From Solea solea (lineage: Eukaryota; Chordata; Actinopteri; Pleuronectiformes; Soleidae), in the NCBI RefSeq assembly GCF_958295425.1, contig NC_081136.1:27890077-27954076 (forward strand): a stretch of DNA of 64,000 nucleotides. Reading direction: 5' to 3'. A program made the position numbers and the translations under genes. The stretch's first letter is position 1. Every line of letters starts with the position of its first letter. Below the pieces are notes generated by a model, which did not search any database, was not told where the DNA came from, and worked only from the letters and a program-made list of their open reading frames with translations. Shown here piece after piece: positions 1 to 13,300 of the stretch.

Positions 1-3000
1 TACTCCGTTCCAGAAAATTGATAACATCATTTTCACTGCTTTTTCTCCTACTGTAATGTCACAATGGCTGTTTTGAAAAGACCAATAGACATCTGAAAGC
101 TTCCCCAACCCACCCGTGAGTCTGTGTCTTACCTGCTTGCCATGCCATGAGTAGAAAATGAAGTCAGAAAGTTTCAGAAGTCCATTATTCTTCCAGCAAA
201 CCCCCTAAGGGTTCTCAGTTTTAAAGCCAGCAGATGAAAACCTACTTTTATGCTAATTCTGCAGATATGCCTTTTTGCAGCAGGGGCTCTTAAATATATT
301 TTTTCCAGTGCTGGACCTATCTTTGAGAAATTTAATTTCGCCCTGGGATCTGAACTCTGAATATTTCAACGGTAGTCTTGACAAATGGGGCCCAAGTAAA
401 ATGCTTCAAACCTTTTCCTTTTTTTGGTTGGTTTGAATGCCATGGTTTGATGTACTAATCTGTGCACATGATGCACACTGTAGCTCTGACATGAACTGCA
501 CAGCCACTTATTTGAAGCCAAAGAGTGGGAAAACATGAAAGATGCTTCATTTATTCAGTTTACACAGCACTTTGGCTGGGAAACTTGAACAGATGAGCTG
601 CCTGTAATAATATTTGGCAGGTTTTTTAGTACAATTCGAAGCATTGAATGGAAATTAGCTGTGTGTCAGAACACCCACGCACTCGACACATATCCCACTA
701 ATACTCACTAACATTTGACCTCTGTCTAATCTGCATTGATGGAAATGTGACACCTAAATGGAAGCTGTATGCTAATTTTTTCAGCCTTTCCATTGCTATT
801 GGTGTGGACCCAACGATCAGTAATAGCTACTGTGGAGGCAATGAATTCCTGTTGCCTACATCTTCTGTGACTCATCGCGTCTCTGCCAAATACAGTTCAG
901 TTTGTGTTTCAAAAGAGTGAAAATACGAGTGTATATTTTTCACTTGGGAGACGGAAAAAGATTAGTCATTTAGACACACATTACTTTATCATAAACCTTT
1001 ATCATGTAAACCTCTCTGCAGTTCGACATAATTCAAATAATGGAAAACAGATGAAATGGTCAACAGCTCCCTCTCATGCTGCTTCACGTCTGAGCTGCCT
1101 TCATCCCCTCCCTTGGATTATGAGCCAGTCGGTGTGTGCCTGCACTCTGTCAAGGCAACCATCTGTTTTCACTGTGCCAGCAAGAGATGGGGTCTCCCTT
1201 GAGTGGGAACAAGGGTCTGAGGACCGACGTCTAGCAGACGGTAGCCAGACTAAACCAGACGCCATGTCCTGTTCTGGTTTCCCCAAGGGTTCCCTGCCGT
1301 CACCTTGGGCTGTCACTCAATCCACATCCCAACCCGCCCACCCACCCTAACACACACTGAGGAGGCATAACTGCCAGCTGGTGTGTCTGCGGAAGTGTGA
1401 TGCTTGACAGCATATTTGAATGTGTGTTTGTATTGTCTGTCTTATTAGTCTACCTCTAAATGTATCGGCTGTTGGAAAACAACTTCGTCTTTGACACGCC
1501 CACCTCCCTCTTATGAGTGCGTTTCCACGTACGGTTAAGTTGAGGCTCGACTACGCGGTTAAATTGAACTACTGTCCTTGTGCCTGGATACAAACACTAG
1601 TGGGGAACTGATTTATTGTCTGCCCTGTGTCCACCTCTGCTATGCTACAGTAGGTGGTGATATGCCCCGGTTTCAGCTTGTTAATATTAAGCAGTTTCTG
1701 GTTGACATTGTGGACCACTTTAGCTGCTAGCTAGTTAGTAGCATGTTGTACACCATTCCAAATCTTCCTATAGTCCAGGAGTTTTAAAATAATGAATCAA
1801 ACGCACTGTCTGGTTCAGTCTGTGAGAAATACAATTGAATTCAATGTCAGATGCATGGGCATGTTAATTATATGTATTTTGCATTTCAGGTTTAGTTACA
1901 CTAACCCAATAAATCGCTTTTCTAACAATATATATGGCCATATATAATCAATTGGCATCATGTTTGCTAAAGTAGGTCAGTGGTAATGGAAGAAGTAGCT
2001 GCGGTTGTCAGGCACAGGAAGGATGCATGAAAAAAAGAATGTGTATTTTGATTACTTCAATTATTTTTTATTATTTTTGTTGAAGAACCAGCCACAGAAG
2101 GTTTCACGTGATTTAAGTAAGTGACGAGGAAATTCATTTTTTCAGACAAAGTCCCGGGAGATATCTACATAATGAGAGTATGCACTGTTATGCTGGATAT
2201 AAACGTTGTTAGCAAAGAATCAAATAGTGTTGATCACATTAGGGATCGTGTAAGGCAAGGCAGGGTTCTACATTAAGCACAAATCATATTCTGCAGTAGA
2301 CTCCAAGTACTTGATTAAGAGCGTGTATGTCTGTGTGATATGTATAACGAAACCTCGTCTTTGTTCTTCTCAATCATAACACTATTGTGGTGCTCTTCAA
2401 TAAATAGTCCTCCTTACAAGGAAACATAAATTTAATTTGAAAGAATAAGAGAGTTGTTGTAAGAGTTGTACTGCGTGTCCCTTTTGTTCTGTGCTGTTTT
2501 AATTGTCCAAGAGATATTGAGCAACAGCGGTCTGCTGCTGGCAATGACCTGATTTCTTAAAACGTCACATTTACGAGAAACACACCATGTTTATGTTGTG
2601 AGTGCTTGTGTGATTTTCATGTGCCAGTTTCCAACTGATAACACAGGAGGTGAAAAATTAGTTCTGGAGGATAGAACAAGACTATAATGAGCTGATTACT
2701 TACTTCTGATACATCACATCTGTGTTTACTGTGTTGTTAATTTGTGATATCACAAGATTTCTGTTCATTTTCCCCTGAAGCACCCACACGTCTCACTTTT
2801 CAGTGTTGACTTTACGATAGGGGGTGGGAAGGGGTGAGAAATGTCAATCTTTCTTTGTTTTACTTCACAAAAAGAAAAAAAAAAATTGGAACGTCTACTT
2901 TACAATACTTTAATATTGCCACACAAAATATTGCGATATTTCACTGTATTGATTTTTCACCCACACCTACTTTACGGTTGTATATCTGCAAAAATAATGT

Positions 3001-6000
3001 TTTATGTCCATCAGCCTCAGCTCTTCCCTCTGTGTAGTGCTAATTCCAATCATTATCTACAATGCTTTTCTTTTGAGTGCGGTGGGAGGAGCTGGAACCA
3101 ATCCCAGCTGGTTTTGAGGGTGAGGGGCAATTTACACCCTGGAAAAGGTCACCCTGCTATCACAGGACCAGTGATAAGCAACCATTGACTCTGGTTTGCT
3201 TAATAATACTGCATTATACCGAGCACAGCCTCACAGATCCACAAGCAGGGCGAGAGATTTTGTCATGGTTGTACTCGGTGCTGTTGGCTCATTTGTGCCT
3301 GAATCAAAACAAGTGACACAGCCAGGACTACTGACTACACCTTTCAGTTGGAATTCTGCTTACTACCACGGAATTACTTGATTGAATTAAAGGAATAAAG
3401 TAAAGAAAAACCATTGACACTTGGTCCTGTTAGCGTAACTGTTAGCAAAGATGGCGGACACTGTTTACATTCTGGGAATGAGGTCCCTTCCCCTTACGAG
3501 TGGGTCTAAAAAGTGCGGAATTAGCGTTGCAGTTTCAAGCCTCAGACCAAGGCTCAGACCAAGTGTCACTGGTGGGCACGTAACAAAAAGATATTTCTCG
3601 ACTCAGGGGAAACTGAGGTTGGGAAGCACAATTTTTCAAAAATACTACCCCTATTCTAGTAATACAAAGCTAAGTGCAAATCGGTGAAATATTCCTATGT
3701 CAACCAAGAGGCAACACCAGGTGGTTTCTTGTTTAGCTGGCTGTTGGTTGTTAGCATGTCAACTGTCATGTAAACGTATAGTATTTGTATTGCGGCTCGT
3801 ATTCATTCAAGTCAAACAGTTTCCCATCATCAACTATTAGTGGTACATTGATATTGATGTATAATGTAGCAGTGGTGGAGCGCTGCCGAACGGTGTACAT
3901 TTGATTTTTCTGCCCTCTTACTACATGTGTTGTACCATGTTTTTTGTATGTGCTTCCACAAACCCAGAGCAATTGAATGAAACCTGGACAATCTTCCCGT
4001 ACCTCTGAACAAATGTAATTTATACACCCTGTCACGGCTCGTCATCTTTCTCGTGTAATCACTTTCTGCTTCTCTCTCTTCACACGCTTGCAAACATACC
4101 TGGCAGAATATTGCGCTGTCCTTCACTCTTCCCCACCTCACCGCGTCCATTATTGTGTACCTTTATCTTGACCTGTCATCTCTCTGTCGTTCTCTCTCTC
4201 TTTCACCTCTATCCTTATGTCTCTCCATCTTTCACACCTACACATAACCTTGCGACGACGTTGTGTTGCCTCTGTCCAACTCACTGATAGACATCCAGAG
4301 CTTCAATAGGAGGCAATCTTAGTCCAGCGTGGGGCCATTGTTGTCTGTAATAGAACGAACTGAGAGGTGAAGAGGAGCTATTGATTCAGCTGACTGAGGG
4401 AGAGAGAGAGAGAAGGAGAGTAAAGAAGGAGAGAATGAGGGGCTGTTGAAGACAGGCTAAGAAAAGAGAAACACAAGAGGTTATGTCTGCGCGCTGTCTG
4501 TCCATTCGCTCACGGGGTGAAACGGGCAAGTTCCACTTGCTGGGTCAGATGTGGTGGATGGACAGATGGTGGAAGAAAAGGGGAATGTATGAATAATGGA
4601 GTGAGAGTTGATTTCCTCCTGTTGCCTCAGCTGATCAAAGATTTAAAATATGGGATTTGACAAAGAGAGAAAGTAAGTGGAAAAGGAACGGACCAAAAAA
4701 TGAAAATCAGGTGACATGGGGAAGGATGAAGAATGGAAAGAATTAAGCAGCTAAAACTGTCTTACCCGTAACATGAATATGTCTTCACCAGTGAATAAAA
4801 AAGTAATTTAAAAAAACAGATTTAGTTTTATAAACAACAATCAGTCACCAAATAAAATGCAATACAGCATGCAATGGATGAAACACAGGGGAACACAACG
4901 AGGCAGCAGAGACTTAATAGCATGTAGAAAACACTTAGTCAAGTCTAGCTTCATTAGCACCGGCAGACTGATGAAAATAGACAATGAAATGAAGAACAGA
5001 AGGTTGGGGGGGGGGTTTAGAGATTGATAAGGGGAGAAATTAGTAAGATGTATAAGGAGTAGGATGAAGGAGAAGAGAAAGATTTGTAAGAAAGACCGAG
5101 GGAAGGAAGCAAAATTGAATGGACAGTTTTACAAACAAGAGTTTTGATAACCTCTTGAACTTCCAATACCTTTTCCTTAAATAACTGGAGCAGAAATACA
5201 TTTTATTTTTCTGCACACAGTGCAGAAAATGCCATAGTAACCCTATGGTCTAATGTTTAAAGTTCAGCTTTCTTCTAGAAGTTTACTTACAATGATGCTA
5301 TGGCAGAACATAGCACGAGAGATTGTAATCACCAGTGCTGCTGTGGAGCAGTTTTTACATGTGGATCCCTTTATTTTGCTCTTTATCATCACCACTTATT
5401 TTAGTCACAACAAAGATGGAAACTTGGTTTAGGATATACATGTATATGAGGAAGTCCGCCTGTACCTTAGGCTCTTAGTTCCTCATAAATGCACACACGA
5501 GTCTAAAGTCGTGGTGCTTACATGTACAGTAGGAGCAGTACAGAGGCACTGCAGCCATTGATGCCCTGTTTTTTTGATTCAAGGACCTCGCATACCATTC
5601 ACAAAAGAGCTGCAATCAAATTTTTTTTCCCCGCCTCGATCTTAGATGTGGCCACAAACTAACAAGCTCTGTGACAACCTCTACTGTCTGTGAAAAAGGC
5701 AGAATAACAAATTCCACGACTCCCCAGATACCAAAGTCCCACATTTGGGCCTTTTATAACGAACACCTCTCACAACCAAAGACACCACATTTTTTTTGTT
5801 TTGCTTTATAAAAGTGGCCAGACATCGAAGAGGAACAGCAGTTGATTATATCCAGCAGCTTCAATAATGCAAATGCAATTACTTGTACTGGCCCTTACAC
5901 TTGCTAATTGCCGAACTATATTAGTAGTGTGGTGAAAAAATAATGAGAAAGAGAAGCACAGAGACACTGTGAACAGTATGGCAATATACAAATGTGAAAT

Positions 6001-7292
6001 TAGCGACAATACTAGAGGATTTTGCTAATGGAAACTAATGTAGTGCAGAGGAAACAGAGAAGTGTCATGTAGAGATGAAAGAAAGATGATGGGAAGAAGA
6101 GTTAAGCTACATTTGGATGGACAGAAGTGCTGTGTGGAGGAAAGAATAATGGCAGGTGAGAATGGGGTTTCTCTCCGCTGCCAGACCCTGATGGACTCAG
6201 GAGGGCAAGTGTGCCTTGGTTCTGCTGAGCCAGAAGGACAACTGTAGCTGTTCATTGGTAAATGACCCTGTCTCTCTTTTTCTTCCTGCTCATTTTCTCC
6301 CTTCTCCCCTCTCCATCCTTCTATCCTCCTCTCTCTCTCCATCTGTTGGAGAGTTTGCCACATCAGCTGTTCTTCAGCCACACTGAAATGACCCCTTGCG
6401 GAAACTTGATCTTCTGTGTGTGTGTGTGTGTGTGCATTTTGGTGTCAGCCCACCCACCCACCCACACAAATACACAAATACACAATGCTTATATGCCATT
6501 TTCCTGTGTATTGTATTCTGCAACTTCACTGTCCACTGTCCACTCCTGTGTTCCTGGAGTCCTAAATCAATCATTATTAAATTATTGCAATATACATGTT
6601 TGTATGTCTAGTTGTTTGCCCCTTAATATTAACTTATTAGCTGCAAATATAGACATATTTCATCTTTTGTCCAAGGATAACCTTGATGAAAAGAAAAAAT
6701 AGGCTTATTTGAAGTGGAAAATTAACATTTTATTCAGATCGATAGCTTGTTACACAAAAACGAACACAAGGTGCAAGTACGTACATCACTCCCTCCTGCA
6801 AAGACGCAAAATATGTTTAACATTTGAGCTGGGTTTCACAAGCTCCATCTCCCAACATTAATGTTAACCCATAACCTTTCATACTATACCAATGTCACGT
6901 TTTGTTTGCTTGCCGTTATCACTCAAATTCGACGAGAGACTGTGGCTACACCTTGGAAAAAGGAGGGCTGCGATCCGTTCATGGCTCACATTAAGTCAGC
7001 CCACTTAGTCTTCAAGGCCACAGACATGCCTTTTGTCATGCCGGTGCCAGTTAGACGGCCTATTTTCTCTGTTTACTATTTTTAAAGATTGCTCAGGCTT
7101 TGTGTGAGGTGTGAAAGGAGGCCCGGCGAACACTTTAAATATGCACTTTCTTATTTCACTTTTCTGACGATGAATCCTCAAAGTGAAAATGTGTGAGTGA
7201 GCCCCCCCGACGAACTGTCAATGTGTTTTTCACTCACCCCATTTAAAATTCTGTGGGTGTTTTTAATACCTTCTGATTTCTCCTTTCCTCAG
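1..7292 (+). other. tbc1d22a: Intronic DNA upstream of the first visible exon (partial intron)
   Basis: The first recognisable exon starts at 7293 with a 3' splice site, so the DNA to its left is inferred to be the end of a long intron; the intron start is outside the window. I found no exon here matching the preceding part of the TBC domain. The stretch is AT-rich with scattered low-complexity tracts: a polypyrimidine block around 4160-4215 and 6262-6345, a (TG)n run near 6414-6434, and a poly-G run near 5006. A reverse-oriented interspersed repeat fragment lies at 3070-3165. A sequence around 3450-3690 may be an old element but could not be classified. All open frames here are short and lack recognisable domains. 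Confidence 0.7.
3070..3165 (-). repeat. Fragment of a widespread teleost interspersed repeat
   Basis: On the minus strand this reads like the end of the very common fish repeat whose sense strand runs through a 'gggtgtaccccgcct' and 'agctgggatTGGttcc' type block; here the plus strand has 'ccaatcccagctgg' and 'gcaatttacaccctgg'. The same family appears in the opposite orientation and in longer form at 45768-46022. Family recognition is from memory of teleost genomes. Confidence 0.6.
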
Positions 7293-7368
7293 GACAACTA
7301 CACGTTTGCCCAACCTGGGATCCAGAGGAAAGTCAAGGCCCTGGAGGAGCTGGTCAGCAGGATTGATG
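7293..7368 (+). CDS. tbc1d22a: TBC1D22 coding exon encoding DNYTFAQPGIQ...ELVSRID
   Basis: This 76-bp exon encodes 25 residues beginning DNYTFAQPGIQRKVKALEEL and ending VSRID, plus the first base of the next codon. It is preceded by a pyrimidine-rich tract and CAG (acceptor ends at 7292) and followed by the donor GTTAGT at 7369. The peptide is a hallmark of the TBC1D22 family, lying just after the segment with the glutamine finger in the TBC (Tre-2/Bub2/Cdc16) Rab-GAP domain. TBC proteins speed GTP hydrolysis by Rab GTPases; TBC1D22A and B have been reported to bind the Golgi protein ACBD3. The exon ends in phase 1, which fits the next exon: G joins AG to make GAG (Glu). It is too short to stand out as an open frame. 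The paralogue TBC1D22B is very similar in this segment. Confidence 0.95.
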
Positions 7369-10300
7369 GTTAGTCACCTGTCTTGCCTCCATCCGTCCTA
7401 GTTTCTTCTTCTTTTTCTTTTCTGTATCATTCATCTATTTACCATTTTGTCCGTCTTCTCTCTGCATAGTAGGCTGTTAAATAATAAAAGTTTAAGATGA
7501 TGGGTAAATGTTTTGTTGTGAAGGAGAAAAGGGTGAGTGTAACTGGACACCCACGTTTTTAGTGTATTCTCACAGGCTGCATAATACATGCGGGGGATCA
7601 GGATTTTATTCCTTCAGATTTGATTTATATTTTGTTGAACTTTCTTTGATAGTTTGAAAAATTGCGTCAGAGCTAGATCCACACCAGGAGGAAATATTTC
7701 ACACCTTGATTCTTCCGGGGCTTTGTCAGTTTGCAGTGACACGACACTGCGAGCGTGTCTTGCTAATTTTAATTCCACTTGACTGGTGATTATTAGCGCA
7801 AAGCAGCGGCCTGCTGAGTGCCTGTAAGTTAATATATGCACAGAGTGTACTCACACATGGCTCGGTGACATTTCACATACACTCACAACTATGTGTTAAT
7901 TAGCAAAGCTGATTTCCTCCCCGTCTAATTCCCATTTTGTCAAAAACAATAGACTCACTTTGTTTCTTGGGAGCCAAGCTCCCACCTTTTGTCCCTGGAA
8001 ATGCTCACAGTGTTTTCAAAGGGCCATGATGCATTGTGCAACATAAGGTTTTATCAAAGCCTCTGCGCCGTGGTCATGTCTGGGCTAACCTTGATGCTGT
8101 CAGACTATCCTGTCACCTGCTCCGGCAGCCAGAGGCAGGGGAGAACTCGCTTGCTGCATTCAAATAAAGAGAGCAAGAGAAAGTGGAGTGAGTGTTTATG
8201 CTGCCCCCGTCTTATGCTGCGCTGTTTGCAATTGTGAATGTTACCAGTAAACCTATAGAAAGGGCATCTGTGTGTGTGTTTTTAAGCGTCGGTGATGGTG
8301 CACGTCGTTGTCTTGTGTCAGAATAAGACACTGATGGTTGAGAACGATGAACAATCACGCCTCCGATTGGCATGTGTCAGAGGGGAAAGTTGGACTCACT
8401 CACATATACTGTACTGTACAACCTACACTTATGTTGTGCACCTATGTGAGAGGAGATTACTTCCTGCACCAGCAGTTTGTCTGTATTTGTCACGTGATCA
8501 TACAGACGCTGTTTGTGCCCCTTTTTCCTGTGGTTGTCACTCAAAGTTTCCTGTGTCTTTTCTCTCGTCTTGCGATTGGCTTGAGCCGAACAGCCAGTCA
8601 CGGTGATCTTTTTTCAGCAGTGGACGGCAACAACGCTGACTCAATATGCTGAATCAGCAGTAAAGCCGTAAGGGCCAGACAGTGTGTCCTTAACTGTAGA
8701 CTAATATCTCAAGCTTGTGTTTATATTTGTGAGATGATTGTGCATATGGGATTATCTGCCTCTGCGTGTATGTTTTTATATCTCTATGTTTAGATAGACA
8801 AAAAAAAGAAAGAAAAGAAGTGGAGGAAAAGAGAGACAATGGCCTCACACCATCTGAGCTCCACCACAGCCCAACAAAGACAAACAAAAGTGACTCAGCA
8901 TTCTTTCTGTACCCTATTCCATAAGTGCCCTGTCATCATAGTTGGGCCAGAGCCATTTTATACCTCACTGGCTTGACATTACCACCTCTAATGAGATCCC
9001 AGATAGCTTTTATCTTGTGTTACTGGATTGTTTTTCGCTCGGCTGTCGACACGATAGCATCTGTTTTTGGGAACAGTGGCCTCTCGTCTTTTCCAAAATT
9101 ACCCCTCAGTGCTTATCAGATGCCGTGTATTTGGACAAAGGCTCGGGTCGATGTCTGCTCACAAAAGGCAGATGTCGTGACTACAGTTTTACAAAATTTC
9201 CTTTTGACGACTCGTCACTTTCGACAACACTTTCTCTCTAAAACCTCTAAGTGCCAATCGATCTGCACTGTCTACTCCTGCACTTTCCTTCTTGTACTTG
9301 TTACTTATTTCCTTCCTCTTGATGGTCTCTCATTTCACCATTAACTAAATATAAATGATGATAATTTTTTTGTTGGTCCTTTATTCTCAGTTTAATGTTT
9401 ACTTGGATGTCACCAGGATTAATAGTAATAGTTGATATTCAAGATAAAACTCAGAGACCGAAATGCGTCACTCCCTTGCGACCGGGGCTTGTTTACGTCC
9501 TCAGTCTATTCTCATACAAAGCTTGACGTCTTCTTGAAGCAAACAGCCACAAACAAAGCAGAAAAACGAACTGCTGGATGTTTGTTTTTTTTATTGTTAT
9601 TCATTGTGTTATTGTCTGTTCTGTCGCGTTCAACGTCGCCGTTTGTTGTCGGTCCAATGTTGCGCTACGTATCTTGCTGACGCGGCCATCTCGCACACTA
9701 GAGATGGGATTTATGGCTCTTTGAAGGGAGCCTAATCTTGAGGAGAGCTGTTCAAAAGACTGGCTCACTATTTTGGATCTTTGGAAATAGTGTAAATAAA
9801 GCTCTTTTGACTTGTAAATCATGCATCAGCTTTTTATTTGTGGTGCAATAAAAAACTAAGCAGTCTACAATAAACTTCCATGCAAAACTATAAAAAAATA
9901 TATGAATATATAATAACTAAAAAGTATAACCCTGCAGAGGACTCCTAAACTGTCCTTGGATATTTAGTAAACAATTTGAAAGACTTGAAAGAAATATTAC
10001 GGAAAAGAAAAAGAACAGCTCCTTCACGTCGACTCGGTTCCCATCGTTCATGCTAAAGAGCCGTTCAACAGATTATGTTCGTTCGTGAACATCACAACTC
10101 TATCACACACCCCTCCTACCAAGTAAAGGTACTGTTCACGCCATAATTAGATTTTCTTTTGCTGTGGGGCCTTGAATTGGTTTGATATCCGATGCAGAGA
10201 CATTAGATAGATTATAGACAATAGGAGGAGAGGTGAGGATCGGCGGTAAAGAGGGAGTCTATGGTGTGTTTCTTTTACCTCGACTACGTGTTTCGTTTCA

Positions 10301-13300
10301 TTAGTGTTTGCAGCACGGGGTCAGGGGGGTTAGGACACTGCTGATGTGTGTGTGTCTCACAGCACTTTCTGTGTCACCTTCTATCTGCGTCTTTAAAGTG
10401 TCTCTCCTCCCGTGTGTCCGTCAGATGTTGGGGGAAAAACATACGGTACCGGAGCAGTTTCAATCACAAAGAGGGAAAGAAGGATACACAGCAGTGAGGA
10501 ATCTGTATTCTTGTATTTCACAAGGACTTAGTTGCCTCCCTGAATCAACCAAAACAACTTACTCCAATTTGTAAACTCCAAAAAGAGACGAGGTGTAGCT
10601 GAGGCACAGCAGTCCTCCATTATGGAGGGGCAGATATTATCATCTGAAGTTCTCAAACTTTGAGACCATTTGTCAGTTTGCATGTTTGTCTTTTAAAGTG
10701 AAAGAATAGGCAATATAAAGTGTGTAAATATTTCATTCAACCAACTGCACAAAGCCATGCACCTTCTAAATCGAAAAAGAATAGCTCACCTTGTATCTTG
10801 AGTTATCTCATATTCAAAGTGTTTGCTTTTCTATTAATATGAGCCCCCACTTGATTGCAGAATAATGTCCAAGACCGTTCAGTGAGTCTAATTAGTGACT
10901 GCAACTTCAGCAAAAACCTTGAAACCAGCCAAGGCTGCATCACAACACATTTGACCTGTCAACAAAAACCCATCGTCAGCCTTAACTCCAGACATTTGAT
11001 CATCCTGCTGACCGCCTCTCACTGTTCAGCGACTGCTGCATTTCTGGGAGAGTCTTTCTCTCTCGATCTCTCTCTGGGAAAGCAGCGTGTAGACTTTGAA
11101 TCCGACAAAAAGGATTCAGTGTTGATGCTGCAGAAGTTTGTGAAACTTTACTTCGGCTGGCTATGATGAGGTCTGGTGTTAGGTAGTGCTCTGAATTATT
11201 AAATACAAGAAAGAAAAAAAAAAGATTCATTCCCCAGGGTTCCATTGTTCTCCACATCTAATTTCACTGTTTCCAAGCTAAGTTGATTGTTTTCATTGAA
11301 ACATCAAATGACTTCATCTGTTTGGGTTTGACCTTGTGTTTGTTGACAATAAATCCCCTCAATCCGTCAGGTACCCGTGGACGTTTTTGTCACGTTCTGC
11401 TATAGAACAAACAGTACAAACATCCCAATGCTAATCAAGAGGACGTAAGCCAACCTCAACTAACTGACAGTATGTTAATGGCAATATATCATTTACTATA
11501 GAAAGATCAACATGTGAATGTCGGGAAATGTTTACTCATGAACTTCCTCACGCCAATGTACAGGCATGAGTTTACTGGCCAGTGCACATTGGCGATCACC
11601 CTTTAACTCTATTTCTTTTTTTTCTTTTTTTTTCCAAATTGGAACGATTGCCTGCATTAAAGGCGATGACTTTTAGATCCTTGAGACATCAATAAATTTC
11701 ACTGTTTTAAGGGACAGGTTTAATGGCCATGATGTTGCCAGTTAATGTCCTGGAACGACTGAAAAGTCACTCCCTCCTCCCTCGAGTGCTACATGACACG
11801 ACTCCTCTTTAAGACTTTTAGTGGAGAATTTCCTTTGCCTGTTCAGTTTTCGTTTGTTGTCTGTGAATCCATGGCTGCACAGGTTTAGTTAATACGTGAA
11901 AATCAAAGACGCTTTGTCTCACATTTGATTTGCCGACTTGAAAACAGCAGGTGGCATCTTTGGAATGCTTTCACTTTGAAATATCTTTTGTTTTTTTTTC
12001 CCTTTGCTCATACTCTTCCTCCTCTGTAATTAATCCTACTTGTAATAAGTGACGCTAACTCCCATTAGCCTTGTTTAACGCGAGCACATGTACCCCCCCT
12101 CAAAAGACAAGCTACTTTGTCGACATGCTTTTAATGTTTCACTGATCTCTTTATCCCTCCCTTATCTCTTTTTCGTGTATTTGTTGCATGCAAGTGCATT
12201 AGCGCAAGTTCATCAACATGCAAATTGCCCAAAGGTGAATTTATTTATGTAAATTAGAGGATGCACTAGCTGTGTGTTTTCTGTGCCTGCATTGTGTAAA
12301 AAGGCTGGTAGCTTGATTGTGAGACTCTGTTGCTTAATGGAAGGCTCTGACGTGTCTTTATAGCTTAAAAAAAGAAATTATGATAATTTGAGGGTTTTTT
12401 TTGCAGGCGTTGGTGTACTTAACCAACACCTGCTTGTTTATGTCCGTGTATGTGAAAAGGCCACTTGTTTACGTGCGTCTCAAACAGATGTTTGATTTGA
12501 AATGAAGAAAGACAGAAGGCATACTGCATTAAGTTCGGGTTCAATCCTGTGACTAGTTTTATTCTGTGTGTGGTCAGTGAACAACATCTATCTATCCTGT
12601 TTTCCAGACATTACATTACAATGTTCATGCAACCTTCTTACGTATTTTTACATAGTGCCACACAGACGTTTTTCAATGTTTTTGATGCATTATGTTGAAA
12701 TCAGGAGAAAACGTCCAGTGTGAAAAATACAATAGTCAGGTCCCCGTTGTTGCTGTATTTAGCTGGCATCCCCTTTTTCTGGACACATCTTCATAAAATT
12801 GATAGAAAATCTAACGTCACATGGCATTTTTATGCATTCCTAATGCAGACGCTAATTACGGCACTATTCCTTCCAAAGGGATACACACTTCATTTAGACG
12901 CAGTCTGTATTTATCACGTTTTAAACATTTTTATTTACTTTTCTCCGGACCTGAGAGTGTTTTGTTTTAAAGCTGTACATAAAAATACAAAACGCACTCG
13001 CATGACATCTGTTGTTCCCTTGTTTCCCCTCTGCCAGGTTCCACATGAACAATTTTATTTTGCCTCATTAGGACAGAAATAACAGAGAAGCGTGTCGGCG
13101 TTTCACAATGACCAAGCTAACACGCATAAATGGAGGGGGGTTTCACCATGAGAGCTGTAGTCGCCCCCCCCCCCCAGGCTAAATGGTAACAAATAATGTG
13201 ACCTTGTGAAATAATTAAGTAATCGTTGCTTTAATGGACGTTTTCAAAGAATGGGGGGGAATACATGCACCTCTAGAATGCTGCTGGATCAACAAAATCT

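Noticed and set aside
1519..1600. 'gcgtttccacgtacggttaa', reminiscent of fish PIF/Harbinger-type MITE ends
   Set aside because: Only one weak end is visible and no target duplication was found.
3451..3687. 78-codon frame starting MADTVYILGMRSLPL
   Set aside because: It may be a decayed dispersed element, but no domain, paralogous copy in the window or element ends could be shown.
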